A stretch of DNA of 64,000 nt from contig NZ_JAPELX010000001.1 of NCBI RefSeq assembly GCF_026343335.1, forward strand, positions 5,642,001 through 5,706,000, written 5' to 3'. Each line of letters starts with the position of its first letter. Positions within the stretch are counted from its first letter, which is position 1. The stretch comes from Streptomyces sp. NBC_00078 (GTDB lineage: Bacteria; Actinomycetota; Actinomycetes; Streptomycetales; Streptomycetaceae). A program made the position numbers and the translations under genes. Of this stretch, positions 1 to 9,967 are shown in pieces. The notes beneath the pieces were generated by a model. That model ran no database searches. It saw only the letters and a program-made list of their open reading frames with translations, and was not told where the DNA came from.

Positions 1-1
1 C

Positions 2-1576
2 GGTCTGTCCACGGGCCTGGTCGAGGCGCGCGACTGGGCGTCCGGCACATCCAGCAGGTCCAGCAAGCTGATCCACGGCGGACTGCGCTATCTGGAGATG
101 CTCGACTTCGCGCTCGTACGGGAGGCGCTGAAGGAGCGCGGGCTGCTCCTGGAGCGGCTGGCCCCTCATCTGGTGAAGCCGGTGCCTTTCCTGTACCCCT
201 TGCAGCACCAGGGCTGGGAGCGCCTGTACGCCGGATCGGGCGTCGCGCTCTACGACGCCATGTCGATGGCCCGCGGACACGGCCGTGGCCTGCCCATGCA
301 CCGCCACCTGACCCGACGTCACGCCCTGCGCGTGGCGCCGGCCCTGAGGAAGGACGCACTGGTCGGTGCCCTGCAGTACTACGACGCGCAGATGGACGAC
401 GCCCGCTATGTGGCCACTTTGGTGCGCACCGCGGCGTCGTACGGCGCGAAGGTCGCCAACGGCGCGCGCGTGACGGGATTCGTGCGGGAGGGCGAGCGGG
501 TCGTCGGCGCGCGCGTGCAGGACGTCGAGGCGGGCGGCGAGTACGAGGTCCGCGCCAAGCAGGTCGTCAACGCGACGGGTGTGTGGACCGACGACACCCA
601 GGGGATGGTGGGAGAACGCGGACAGTTCCACGTACGGGCGTCCAAGGGCATCCACCTGGTCGTGCCGAAGGACCGCATCAACTCCTCGTCCGGACTGATT
701 CTGCGCACGGAGAAGTCCGTGCTGTTCGTCATCCCCTGGGGCCGGCACTGGATCATCGGCACCACGGACACCGACTGGGACCTCGACAAGACGCATCCGG
801 CCGCTTCCAGCGCGGACATCGACTACCTGCTGGAGCATGTGAACTCGGTGCTCGCGGTGCCGCTCACGCGGGACGACGTGCAGGGCGTGTACGCGGGTCT
901 GCGCCCGCTGCTGGCCGGTGAGTCGGACGCCACCAGCAAGCTGTCGCGCGAGCACACCGTGGCGCATCCCGCCCCCGGCCTCGTCGTGGTGGCGGGCGGC
1001 AAGTACACGACGTACCGGGTGATGGCCAAGGACGCGGTCGACGAGGCGGTGCACGGCCTCGACATGCGGGTCGCCGAGTGTGTGACGGAGGATGTGCCGC
1101 TGCTCGGAGCCGAGGGCTACCGGGCGCTGTGGAACGCGCGAGCGCGGATCGCGGCCCGCACGGGCCTTCATGTGGTGCGCGTGGAACACCTGTTGAACCG
1201 GTACGGGGCGATGACGGAGGAGGTCCTCGACCTCATCGCCGCCGACTCCTCGCTCGGCGAGCCCCTGCAGGCCGCCGACGACTATCTGCGCGCCGAGATC
1301 GTGTACGCGGCCTCGCACGAGGGCGCACGGCATCTGGACGACGTGCTGACCCGGCGCACCCGCATCTCCATCGAGACCTTCGACCGGGGGACGCGGAGTG
1401 CGCGGGAGGCGGCCGAACTCATGGCGCCGGTGCTCGGCTGGGACAAGGACCACATCGAGCGCGAGGTCGAGCACTACGAGAAGCGGGTGGAGGCCGAGCG
1501 GGAGTCGCAGCGGCAGCCGGACGATCTGACGGCGGATGCGGCGAGGCTCGGCGCCCGGGACATCGTGCCGCTGTAG
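2..1576 (+). CDS. glpD: Aerobic glycerol-3-phosphate dehydrogenase GlpD, 5' end missing
   Basis: FAD enzyme that oxidises sn-glycerol 3-phosphate to dihydroxyacetone phosphate and feeds electrons to the membrane quinone pool. The frame is open from base 2 with no start codon, so the N-terminal FAD dinucleotide-binding motif lies outside the window; 524 residues are visible. Recognisable segments are SRSSKLIHGGLRYL at visible residues 18-31, NATGVWTDD, GTTDTDWD and the helical C-terminal domain characteristic of GlpD. It ends 155 bp before the convergent serine hydrolase gene. Family assignment is firm; which glpD paralogue it is cannot be told. Confidence 0.93.
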   Translation, partial: GLSTGLVEARDWASGTSSRSSKLIHGGLRYLEMLDFALVREALKERGLLLERLAPHLVKPVPFLYPLQHQGWERLYAGSGVALYDAMSMARGHGRGLPMHRHLTRRHALRVAPALRKDALVGALQYYDAQMDDARYVATLVRTAASYGAKVANGARVTGFVREGERVVGARVQDVEAGGEYEVRAKQVVNATGVWTDDTQGMVGERGQFHVRASKGIHLVVPKDRINSSSGLILRTEKSVLFVIPWGRHWIIGTTDTDWDLDKTHPAASSADIDYLLEHVNSVLAVPLTRDDVQGVYAGLRPLLAGESDATSKLSREHTVAHPAPGLVVVAGGKYTTYRVMAKDAVDEAVHGLDMRVAECVTEDVPLLGAEGYRALWNARARIAARTGLHVVRVEHLLNRYGAMTEEVLDLIAADSSLGEPLQAADDYLRAEIVYAASHEGARHLDDVLTRRTRISIETFDRGTRSAREAAELMAPVLGWDKDHIEREVEHYEKRVEAERESQRQPDDLTADAARLGARDIVPL

Positions 1577-1731
1577 AGCGTCGGTCCGGGCGGGACGTTC
1601 GGACGGGACCGGTCGGCGGGACCGGTCGCCCAGGAGGTTCGGGCGGGACGTTCCGGCAGCGAGTTCGGGCGGAACGAGCGTCACTCGAACGAGTGTCGCG
1701 AACCGGGATCTTCGTTCGGAACCGGGTCGTT

Positions 1732-2775
1732 CTACGGGGTGCGGGGGCAGAACTCGGCGGCGAGCAGGGCCGGTTCGAGGCCGGGATCTGTGACCGCCGT
1801 CGTGTTCACCCGGAAGGTGAGGACGCGACGACCGTCGACGGTGGCCGCGGTGCGCACATAGCTGCCGGTGATACGGCCGTTGTGCCCCCACACCGTGATG
1901 CCGCACGGCAGCTTCTGGGGAAACAGGCCCATGCCGTACAACCCGTGTGCGGCCCGGGTGTCGCGCATTTCGTGCAGCAGGCGTGAGGGCAGCAGCCGGC
2001 CTCCGAGCAGTGCCGCGTAGAAGCGGTCCAGATCGGCCAGGGTGGTCACGAGCTCGCCAGCGGCTCCGGCCACCCGCGGGTCGAGTTCGGTGACGTCGGT
2101 TCCGTCGGCGGCGTAGGCGCGACCGTGCGGGGAGGGGAGAGAAGTGCGCGCACCAGGAAAGGAGGTACCCGTCAGATCCAGCGGAGCGATGATGCGCCGC
2201 TCGGCCTCGGTGGCGTAGGAGTGGCCCGTGACCTGCTCGATGACCATGCCGAGCAGCACGTAGTTGGTGTTCGAGTAGGCGAAGCGGCCGGGTTCGGCCG
2301 GAGGGTGGGTGAGTGCGATGCGTACGGCTTGAAGGGGGGACAGGGGGGTCAGGCCCTTGGTCTCCGCGGAGAAGTCGTTCAGGCCGCTGGTGTGGGTGAG
2401 CAGGGAACGCAGGGTCAGCGCGCGGCCGTCGTTGCCCGCTCCGTGCACCAGGCCCGGCAGATGCTGCTCCACCGTGTCGGACAGGGACAGCCGGTGCTCT
2501 GCCGCGAGTTGCAGGACGACGGTCGCGATGAAGGTCTTCGTGATGCTGCCGGCGCGGAAGTGGTCGGCGCGGCTGATGCCTTGGCCCGCCCGGGCGTAGT
2601 GGGTGCCGGGCTCCTCGCGGGCCATGAGGGCTGCGGCGGGGGCTCCGCCCGCGGTGACCAGCAGCGGGAGGAGCGCGTCCGTGGCCGGTGCGGTGGGTGC
2701 GGAGGAGGCGGCGGGGGTGAGAGCGAGCAGCGCCAGGGCCACCGGCATGGCCAGTAGCGTCCGAAGCGGGGGCAT
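1732..2775 (-). CDS. Secreted serine hydrolase, beta-lactamase/DD-peptidase family
   Basis: A 347-residue exported serine hydrolase of the class C beta-lactamase / D-alanyl-D-alanine carboxypeptidase fold. The N terminus has an Arg, a hydrophobic stretch (about residues 6-20) and an A-x-A-type site, so it is probably secreted. The catalytic SxxK motif is SITK at residues 77-80, the second motif is YSN at 167-169, and an HNG (the KTG-equivalent box) lies in WGHNGRITGS near the C terminus. The ATG at 2775 was chosen because GGGAGGA sits 6-7 nt upstream; the frame stays open much further upstream, antisense to the next gene, but that is shadow. The substrate could be peptidoglycan stem peptide, an ester or an antibiotic and is not decidable from sequence. 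Confidence 0.88.
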   Translation of the reverse strand: MPPLRTLLAMPVALALLALTPAASSAPTAPATDALLPLLVTAGGAPAAALMAREEPGTHYARAGQGISRADHFRAGSITKTFIATVVLQLAAEHRLSLSDTVEQHLPGLVHGAGNDGRALTLRSLLTHTSGLNDFSAETKGLTPLSPLQAVRIALTHPPAEPGRFAYSNTNYVLLGMVIEQVTGHSYATEAERRIIAPLDLTGTSFPGARTSLPSPHGRAYAADGTDVTELDPRVAGAAGELVTTLADLDRFYAALLGGRLLPSRLLHEMRDTRAAHGLYGMGLFPQKLPCGITVWGHNGRITGSYVRTAATVDGRRVLTFRVNTTAVTDPGLEPALLAAEFCPRTP

Positions 2776-2946
2776 CGCGAGTCCTCCCTTGTCGCGGCCC
2801 ATCATGCAGGGTGGCCGACGGCGCGGTGCGGCAGGGCCTCGCGTGCACAGGCACCCCGTACGGTGCCAGGAGCACCCTGGGCGACGGGCACTTGTCGGGT
2901 GAGGGACAATGAAGGCTCTGTCAGGGCGGGTTGTATGAGGGGACGC

Positions 2947-5169
2947 ATGTCGGAGGCGGAGCGGGCGGGGACATCTCGTCAGGACACTCGTCAGGACAAC
3001 CGCGAGCGTCTTCTCGCCGGGCGGTACCGGCTGGGGAAGGTGCTCGGCCGTGGTGGCATGGGCACGGTGTGGCGGGCCGAGGACGAAACCCTGGGCCGGA
3101 CGGTCGCCGTCAAGGAGTTGCGATTCCCGTCGAACATCGACGAGGACGAGAAGCGCCGGCTGATCACGCGGACGCTGCGCGAGGCCAAGGCGATCGCGCG
3201 GATCCGCAACAACAGCGCGGTGACGGTCTTCGACGTGGTCGAGGAGGACGACCGGCCGTGGATCGTGATGGAGCTCGTCGAGGGCAAGTCGCTCGCCGAG
3301 TTCATCCGGGAGGACGGCCTGCTGAAGCCGAGGCGGGCGGCGGAGGTCGGGCTGGCCATTCTCGACGTGCTGCGTTCGGCGCACCGCGAAGGCATCCTGC
3401 ACCGTGACGTGAAGCCGTCGAACGTCCTGCTGGAGTCCGACACCCAGCGGGTCGTGCTCACCGACTTCGGTATCGCCCAGGTCGAGGGCGACCCGTCGAT
3501 CACCTCGACCGGCATGCTCGTCGGCGCGCCCTCCTACATCTCCCCGGAGCGGGCCCGCGGGCACAAGCCGGGCCCCGCAGCCGACCTGTGGTCGCTCGGC
3601 GGACTGCTGTACGCGGCGGTCGAGGGCGTGCCGCCGTACGACAAGGGTTCCGCGATCGCGACGCTGACCGCGGTGATGACCGAGCAGTTGGAGGAGCCGA
3701 AGAACGCGGGGCCGCTGACGGACGTCATCTACGGTCTGCTCACCAAGGACCCGGCGAAGCGGCTCGACGACGCCGGCGCGCGGGCGATGCTCAACGCGGT
3801 GATCCACGCGCCCGAGTCGAAGGCGGCCGAGCCGGAGCCTCCGGCCGACGCGACCAGGGTCGTGCCGTTGCCGGTGCAGCCCGACGGGCCCGAGGGCGGG
3901 CGGGGTTCGGGGGGCTCCGGCCCCAAGCGGGGCGAGGAGGCCGCGGAGAAGCTGCGCGGGGCGCTGCGTTCCGTGCGCAAGGCCGCCGTGGGGGCGGCCG
4001 GTTCGGCGGCGGCCGCTCGTGGCAAGTCGGGCAGCCGCACGGCGGGTTCGGGGTCCGGTGGCACCACGTCCACCGGGCAGTCCGGCGGTGCGGCCTCGGG
4101 TGCGGCCGGCTCCACGGCGCCCATGCCGACGGTGCCTCCCGTGCCTCCGGCTCCGCCGACGGCCTCGGCACCGTCGGTGTCGGCCCAGCCGTCCTCTTCG
4201 GGTACGTCGTCCCCTTCGGGCACGGCGCCGGCGTCGGGTACCTTGGCTGCTTCCGGTTCCTCGGCCGCGGCGGCTTCGTCGGCTTCCGCGAAGGGCGTGG
4301 GCTCCGGAGGACCGGAGCGCGGATCCCAGGGGGCGAACACGCAGGCCGGCGGGCGTAGTTCGGGGTGGCCGGTCATGCCGCCGCCGGATCTGCCGCCGCG
4401 GTCTGTGCCCAGGGCGCCCCTCACCGACGTGGTGCCGAAGCGGACGCTGGTGATCATCGCGGTGGTGGTCGTGCTCGCCGTGCTCGGCACCGTGCTGGCC
4501 CTCACGCTCGGCGACAACGACAAGGATGCGAACGGGGCCGGGGGCGGCGGCAGGAAGCCGGTGGCGAGCGCGTCGAACAGTGCCGGTTCCAAGGAGGACA
4601 CAAGGGGCGGGACCCGTGGTGACGGGGGCGCTTCGCAGTCCGCGTCGAGTTCGAAGGGCGGCGGCACGCCCAGCAACACGCCGACCGCGACCGGCGGAAG
4701 CGGTGGGGCAGCCGGCGGGCCGTCCGGGGGCGGCAGTGCGGTGGAGACGTCGCACAAGGGCGGCCAGGGGTATTCGATCGGACTGCCCAAGGGGTGGACG
4801 TTTCAGTCCACGAGTGCCGCGGGGGACCGGTTCACCGGACCCGGCGGGCAGAAGCTGCTCGTCGCTTGGACGTCCACGCCCAAGGGCGACCCGGTGGGCG
4901 ACTGGAAGAACCAGGAGCGCTACATGGTGCGCTCGCAGTACCGGAAGATCCGCATAGGACAGGTGGACTACCGCGGCTGGAACGCGGCCGACTGGGAGTT
5001 CACCTATGTGGAGAGCGGGACGAAGTACCGGACGATCGACCGGGGCTTCGTCGTGGACGACGATCTCGGGTATGCGCTGATGTACACGGCGAAAGCCGTC
5101 AATTGGGGCAGTGAACTCCGTAAGGAGACCTGGCAGACGTTCGCGAAGACGTTCGAACCCAAGTCGTGA
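2947..5169 (+). CDS. PknB-type membrane Ser/Thr protein kinase (kinase 1 of the cluster)
   Basis: A 740-residue eukaryotic-like Ser/Thr kinase. The N-terminal kinase domain has GRGGMG, the ATP-binding Lys56 in AVKEL, catalytic HRDVKPSN (Asp154) and DFG (Asp173). A long Ala/Gly/Ser/Pro-rich juxtamembrane linker follows, then one membrane span at about 500-522 (LVIIAVVVVLAVLGTVLAL). A Gly/Ser spacer leads to an extracytoplasmic domain opening with YSIGLPKGW. ATG 2947 is preferred to the in-frame ATG at 2935 because GAGGGG lies just upstream. It is the first of five tandem genes of the same architecture. It is presumably a membrane sensor kinase that autophosphorylates; ligand and substrates are unknown. 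Confidence 0.92.
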   Translation: MSEAERAGTSRQDTRQDNRERLLAGRYRLGKVLGRGGMGTVWRAEDETLGRTVAVKELRFPSNIDEDEKRRLITRTLREAKAIARIRNNSAVTVFDVVEEDDRPWIVMELVEGKSLAEFIREDGLLKPRRAAEVGLAILDVLRSAHREGILHRDVKPSNVLLESDTQRVVLTDFGIAQVEGDPSITSTGMLVGAPSYISPERARGHKPGPAADLWSLGGLLYAAVEGVPPYDKGSAIATLTAVMTEQLEEPKNAGPLTDVIYGLLTKDPAKRLDDAGARAMLNAVIHAPESKAAEPEPPADATRVVPLPVQPDGPEGGRGSGGSGPKRGEEAAEKLRGALRSVRKAAVGAAGSAAAARGKSGSRTAGSGSGGTTSTGQSGGAASGAAGSTAPMPTVPPVPPAPPTASAPSVSAQPSSSGTSSPSGTAPASGTLAASGSSAAAASSASAKGVGSGGPERGSQGANTQAGGRSSGWPVMPPPDLPPRSVPRAPLTDVVPKRTLVIIAVVVVLAVLGTVLALTLGDNDKDANGAGGGGRKPVASASNSAGSKEDTRGGTRGDGGASQSASSSKGGGTPSNTPTATGGSGGAAGGPSGGGSAVETSHKGGQGYSIGLPKGWTFQSTSAAGDRFTGPGGQKLLVAWTSTPKGDPVGDWKNQERYMVRSQYRKIRIGQVDYRGWNAADWEFTYVESGTKYRTIDRGFVVDDDLGYALMYTAKAVNWGSELRKETWQTFAKTFEPKS

Positions 5170-5333
5170 AGTGATCGAACCCGCGTTTGGGCCGCGAGAT
5201 CTGGCATCACCTCTTTGCGGGTTGCCTCCGGCACGTATCGTGAGTGCTTACGGACCGTACGCATCCGGGTATGGGTGCGGAACGGGGCGCAAGGCGAACG
5301 GAATTGACCGACCGGGCTGCCGGGGGAGGCAAC

Positions 5334-8099
5334 GTGGACGACTATGCGGGACGGGTACTCGCCGACCGCTACCGCCTGCCGCTGCCACCCGCCGACGAGT
5401 ACGAACTCACCGACACCCGGGCCTTCGACACCTACAGCGGACAGGAAGTCCTGGTCCGGCAGGTGCCCTTGCCGGAAGTCGTCGAGGCGGAGGTGCTCGA
5501 CGCGGAGGGGCTCCCCGACGGCTTCACGGCCCGTGACCCGCGGGACCGGGGAGCGCGGCGGTCCGCGGCGCGCACCGGGGCGCGACGGCCCACCGACCCC
5601 GCCGTACGGCGTGCGGTCGAGGCCGCGCAGGCCGCGGCGCGGATACCCGACCATCCACGGCTCGACCAGGTCTTCGACGTGTTCGCCGAGGGCGGTTCGC
5701 TGTGGATCGTCAGCGAGTTGGTGGCGGCGCGACCGCTGGCCGCCCTGCTCGCCGAGAAGCCACTGACGCCGTATCGGGCGGCAGAGGTGGCCTCCGACGT
5801 CCTGATGGCCTTGCGTGTGCTGCACGCCCACGGCTGGGTGCACCGGAACATCACGGCCCGCACGGTGCTCGTCTGTGACGACGGCCGGGTGATGCTGACC
5901 GGGCTCGCGGTGGGGGCGGCGGAGGAGGCGCTGTGCGGGTACGACCCGGTGCCGGCTCCGGAGGGTGACGGGGACGGCGGTCTCGGGGGTGCCGCAGGCC
6001 CCTCGGGTGGGCCGGTTCCGCAAGGCGGCCAAGGCGGCCAAGGAGCTCAAGGAGGGCAAGGGTTCCCGGGGTCTCCGGAAGCCCGGAGCGGCCAAGGTGG
6101 TCCTGGTGCCCAGGGTGGTCCCGGTGGTTTCGGTGGTGCTGATCCCGAGGCGGCCCGGCGTGCCGCCATCGGGGCCCGTGCGGCCGGTGGACTGCCGGCC
6201 GTCGGGGCCGAGGCGGCGAACGGGGCCGGTTCGGCGGGTGCCTTCGCGCCCAAGGCCCTCGAAGGCGGCGGGGACGTCCGGGCCGCGCGGGCCGGCGCGA
6301 TCGCCGCGTACCGGGCGGGCGCCCGGGCCGCGGCCAGGGTCCAGGAGGCGCAGCAGAGCGGGCGGGCGGCACTGCCCGGGGCACGTTCCGCGCCCGAGGG
6401 CGGCCCCGCGGCGCAGGCCAACGGCTCGGCACAGACACACACTTCGGGTGACGGTGCGCAGAGCGCGCCCGACGACACCGCGTCCCCGGGGCAGACAGGC
6501 GATCCCTACGGCGTGGGCGCCCCCTCCTGGCACGGTGCCACGCCCCGCACCGGAGCCGGCGGCTTCCCTCCCGACGAGGGCGCCGGCGGAGCGACCTACA
6601 CGGACGACGACCCCTACGCGGCTCAGCCGGGCATGCCCCCCGGTCTCGGCGCCGCTTCCCCGTCCGGTCTTCCCGCACCCGGTCTGGACACGGCGTACCC
6701 CGCCGGGGTGCCCGCGCCCGCGGCCAACGCCCCTGCCCTGCCCGGTTCCACGCCCGCCCCGCTGCCGCCGGGCGCGACGCCCCCGAGCCGCTGGGACGAC
6801 CTGGTGGCGGGCACCCCCGTCCCCCGTGGCCCCGCCACCCCGCTCGCCGCCGAGCGGGCCCGGCAGGCTCGGATGGCCGTCGTGGGGCCCGTGACGGAGC
6901 GATGGGCACCGGAGCAGGCCGGGCCGGTGCACGAGAACTGGCAGCTGGCGCCGCCGATCGGGCCCGCGACCGACCTGTGGGCGCTGGGAGCGCTGCTCTT
7001 CAGGGCCGTACAGGGGCATGCGCCGTATCCGGAGGAGTCGACGGCCGAGCTGGTGCAGATGGTGTGCGCCGAACCGCCCGCCTTCGCCGAGGAGTGCGGG
7101 CCGCTCAGGCCGGTCGTCGAGTCGTTGCTGCGTCAGGACCCCACCGAGCGCCTCGACTTCGAGGAGCTGGGCGGCTGGCTGCGTTCCCTGGTGCGGTCCG
7201 CGCCCGAGCCCGACGCCGGTGCCCACGTGGTCGCCGCACCGCCGGCTGACACCAGCCGGCTGCCCGTCGTACGGCGCCGCGGCGAGCTGGTGCGCAGGCG
7301 CCGCGCCGGACTCCCCGCGACCAGCGCGCACGGGCGGCACAAGCGGGCCAAGCAGGAGGTGAAGTCGCCGCGCGGACTCGGGCGTACCCTGCTCCTGCTG
7401 ATCCTGCTCCTGCTGGCCGCGGCGGTCGCGTACGCCATGTTCTTCATGCCGAAGTCCGGCGGGAGCGGCGCGGCGGGCAGCGACCATACCGGCACGGCGG
7501 GGGACGTCAGCGCCGCCCCCACGCAGTCGCACCCGAACGCCGGCAGCGAGCCACGCCCCGACCAGACCTCCCCGAAGGACGACGGCAGCGCCTCCCCGTC
7601 CAAGTCGGCGGGTGCGACGGAGAGTCAGACCACCGGACCGGACCTCGCGGACGGCTTCACCCTGCGCAAGGACCCGGAGGGCTTCCAGGTGGCCGTGGCC
7701 AAGGGCTGGTCCCGGGCCGGCAAGAACAGCTGGAACCAAGTGGTGTACTCGCACGGCGACTTCGAGCTCATCGTCGTGAAGGGACGGGACGGCGCGGTCA
7801 CCTATGGCAGCGATCCGATGGTGTACCAGCGGGACAAGGAACACGAGCTGCAGCCGTACCGCAGCTCCAGTTGGGCCACCGCGACCGGGCTGCGCACCGT
7901 CACCGTGGGGACGCGGGCAACGGCCGAGGGGCAGTTCACCTGGACCGACGGCAGCGGGCGCGACCTGTATGTGCGCAACATCGCGATGCTCATCAACGGG
8001 CGGTACCACATCGTGCAGGTGCGCGGCCCGGAGTCCCAGCGCGACGAGGTGACGCAGCTTTACCAACAGGCGTCGGCTTCCTATCAGGTGACCGGCTGA
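5334..8099 (+). CDS. Membrane pseudokinase with a very large activation-segment insert
   Basis: A 921-residue protein with the kinase 1 architecture but a dead catalytic core. The position of the ATP-anchoring Lys is Arg42 (VLVRQV), HRD is HRN (Asn172 for the catalytic Asp), and DFG is TGL (189-191). The C-lobe resumes only at about residue 543 (GPATDLWALGALLF). Roughly 350 Gly/Ala/Pro-rich residues, collagen-like at first (QGGQGGQGAQGGQG), therefore replace the normal short activation segment. One membrane span is at about 683-702, and an extracytoplasmic domain opens with GFQVAVAKGW. GTG 5334 has a GGGGGAGG ribosome site. It is probably a regulatory scaffold or allosteric partner of the neighbouring active kinases. 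Confidence 0.9.
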   Translation: MDDYAGRVLADRYRLPLPPADEYELTDTRAFDTYSGQEVLVRQVPLPEVVEAEVLDAEGLPDGFTARDPRDRGARRSAARTGARRPTDPAVRRAVEAAQAAARIPDHPRLDQVFDVFAEGGSLWIVSELVAARPLAALLAEKPLTPYRAAEVASDVLMALRVLHAHGWVHRNITARTVLVCDDGRVMLTGLAVGAAEEALCGYDPVPAPEGDGDGGLGGAAGPSGGPVPQGGQGGQGAQGGQGFPGSPEARSGQGGPGAQGGPGGFGGADPEAARRAAIGARAAGGLPAVGAEAANGAGSAGAFAPKALEGGGDVRAARAGAIAAYRAGARAAARVQEAQQSGRAALPGARSAPEGGPAAQANGSAQTHTSGDGAQSAPDDTASPGQTGDPYGVGAPSWHGATPRTGAGGFPPDEGAGGATYTDDDPYAAQPGMPPGLGAASPSGLPAPGLDTAYPAGVPAPAANAPALPGSTPAPLPPGATPPSRWDDLVAGTPVPRGPATPLAAERARQARMAVVGPVTERWAPEQAGPVHENWQLAPPIGPATDLWALGALLFRAVQGHAPYPEESTAELVQMVCAEPPAFAEECGPLRPVVESLLRQDPTERLDFEELGGWLRSLVRSAPEPDAGAHVVAAPPADTSRLPVVRRRGELVRRRRAGLPATSAHGRHKRAKQEVKSPRGLGRTLLLLILLLLAAAVAYAMFFMPKSGGSGAAGSDHTGTAGDVSAAPTQSHPNAGSEPRPDQTSPKDDGSASPSKSAGATESQTTGPDLADGFTLRKDPEGFQVAVAKGWSRAGKNSWNQVVYSHGDFELIVVKGRDGAVTYGSDPMVYQRDKEHELQPYRSSSWATATGLRTVTVGTRATAEGQFTWTDGSGRDLYVRNIAMLINGRYHIVQVRGPESQRDEVTQLYQQASASYQVTG

Positions 8100-8252
8100 A
8101 CTCGTCTGTGAAGGCTCCGTGAAGGGCGCGGATGGTTGCGCCCCATGCACAGAAGCGACAACCGTCACAGTGCGGTCTTCATGGGACCCCCCTGGTTCCC
8201 TGTTGGCGGGCCGGTCCTTAGTCTGACCCTGTCAAGAGCATTGCGGGGCAAC

Positions 8253-9908
8253 GTGAATCAGATGCAGGGCCAGCTTGTCGCGGGCCGCTACCGGCTCGCC
8301 GAATCGATCGGCAGCGGCGGCATGGGCCGCGTGTGGCGCGCCCACGACGAGGTGCTGCACCGGGCAGTAGCGATCAAGGAGTTGACCGCCGCGCTCTACG
8401 TGTCCGAGAGCGACCAGGAGCGGTTGCTCGCGCGCACGCGGGCGGAGGCGCGCGCCGCCGCGCGCATCAACCACTCCGCGGTCGTCACCGTCCATGACGT
8501 GCTGGAGCACGACGGCCGCCCGTGGATCGTGATGGAGCTGGTCGAGGGATACTCGCTGGCCGACGCGGTCAAGGAGCACGGGCGCATCGAGCCGGCGGAG
8601 GTCGCGCGCATCGGGCTGTGGGTGCTGCGGGCGCTGCGCGCCGCGCACTCCGCCGGCGTGCTGCACCGTGACGTGAAGCCGGGCAACGTGCTCATCGCCC
8701 ACGACGGACGCGTCCTGCTCACCGACTTCGGCATCGCCCAGATCGAGGGCGACACGACGATCACGCGGACCGGAGAGGTCGTCGGCTCGGTCGACTACCT
8801 CGCCCCCGAGCGCGTCCGCGGCCACGACCCGGGCCCCGCCTCCGACCTGTGGGCGCTCGGCGCCACGCTGTACACGGCAGTGGAGGGCAGGTCGCCGTTC
8901 CGCCGCACCTCGCCGCTGTCCACGATGCAGGCCGTCGTCGAGGAGCACGCCGCCGAGCCGCACTACGCCGGCCCGCTCGGGCCCGTCATGGCCGCGCTGC
9001 TGCACAAGGACCCGGCCACCCGGCCCGGTGTGGCCGAGGCCGAGCAGATGCTCGCCGAGGCGGCGGAGGGGCGCCGCTCGAACGCGGCGCAGGCGTACGT
9101 GCCGACACAGCACATGGGCTCCCACCACGAGACGGAGGCCGGTACGGGTCCGCAGCCGGGCTCGTCGACGCCGTATCCGCCGGTGCCGGTGCCGGCGCCC
9201 ACGTCGATCGGGCCGGCCGGCATGCCCACGGGCCCGGTCCCCGAGCCGAAGCGCCGCCGTCTGCGGTCCCTCGCGCTCACGGTCGCCTTCGCCGCGATCA
9301 TCGGCGGCGGCGCGGCGGTGGCGTGGCAGAAATGGGATGGGGCGCAGCCGAACGGCGGCGGCACACCCGCCGTATCGGAGACCTCGTCCCCGTCGAGCGG
9401 TGCCACGAGCGCCCCCGCGGGAGGTGTCCCCGCCGCGTGGAAGCGCTACGACGACCCCTGGGGTTTCACTCTCTACCTGCCCAAGGGCTGGCAGCGGAAG
9501 ATCGTCGGCGTCGACGGGGACCTCCGCCAGGTCGACTACACGCCCGACAACGGCAAGCACTTCGTCCGTATCGCCATCGACACCTCGCCGGACTTCAAGG
9601 ACGCCTACTCGCACCAGCTCGACCTGGCCGAGCAGCTCAAGCGGCGACTGGTCAGCTACCGGGGAGTGCGGCTGGAGAAGAACGTGTACCGCGACGTCGA
9701 GGGGTCCGTCTGGGAGTACACCTGGTCAGCGCTGGCCAAGGACCCGCCCCATGTCGCCGGGCCGCGCCACGCCATCGAGGAGACGTACTTCTCGCGGGAG
9801 GGCACGGAGTACGCGATCTACATGTCCGGGCCTGCCGAGAGCTGGGCGAAGACGAGCAAGCAGTTCAAGTCGGTGCTGCAGGGCTGGCAGGAGAAGACGG
9901 CCCAGTAG
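8253..9908 (+). CDS. PknB-type membrane Ser/Thr protein kinase (kinase 3)
   Basis: A 551-residue active-looking kinase: GSGGMG, Lys42 in AIKEL, HRDVKPGN with Asp140, and DFG Asp158. A short Pro-rich linker precedes one membrane helix at about 337-358 (LALTVAFAAIIGGGAAVAW). The extracytoplasmic domain begins GFTLYLPKGW and has a WEYTWS stretch shared with the next kinase. GTG 8253 was chosen for the GGGG four to five bases upstream; the ATG at 8262 is a real alternative. It follows the pseudokinase by 153 bp and precedes the next kinase by 59 bp, so it may be cotranscribed with the latter. Confidence 0.92.
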   Translation: MNQMQGQLVAGRYRLAESIGSGGMGRVWRAHDEVLHRAVAIKELTAALYVSESDQERLLARTRAEARAAARINHSAVVTVHDVLEHDGRPWIVMELVEGYSLADAVKEHGRIEPAEVARIGLWVLRALRAAHSAGVLHRDVKPGNVLIAHDGRVLLTDFGIAQIEGDTTITRTGEVVGSVDYLAPERVRGHDPGPASDLWALGATLYTAVEGRSPFRRTSPLSTMQAVVEEHAAEPHYAGPLGPVMAALLHKDPATRPGVAEAEQMLAEAAEGRRSNAAQAYVPTQHMGSHHETEAGTGPQPGSSTPYPPVPVPAPTSIGPAGMPTGPVPEPKRRRLRSLALTVAFAAIIGGGAAVAWQKWDGAQPNGGGTPAVSETSSPSSGATSAPAGGVPAAWKRYDDPWGFTLYLPKGWQRKIVGVDGDLRQVDYTPDNGKHFVRIAIDTSPDFKDAYSHQLDLAEQLKRRLVSYRGVRLEKNVYRDVEGSVWEYTWSALAKDPPHVAGPRHAIEETYFSREGTEYAIYMSGPAESWAKTSKQFKSVLQGWQEKTAQ

Positions 9909-9967
9909 CCGGAGTTGGCCGGTCGGTGCCCCGGAGCCGGTCCGTCCGGTGCGGCATGATGGGGCGC

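Noticed and set aside
5004..8168. Very long open minus-strand frame antisense to the pseudokinase
   Set aside because: High-GC DNA gives long antisense frames. The plus strand has a proper ribosome site and recognisable kinase, span and ectodomain; the antisense product is Arg/Gly-rich and matches nothing.
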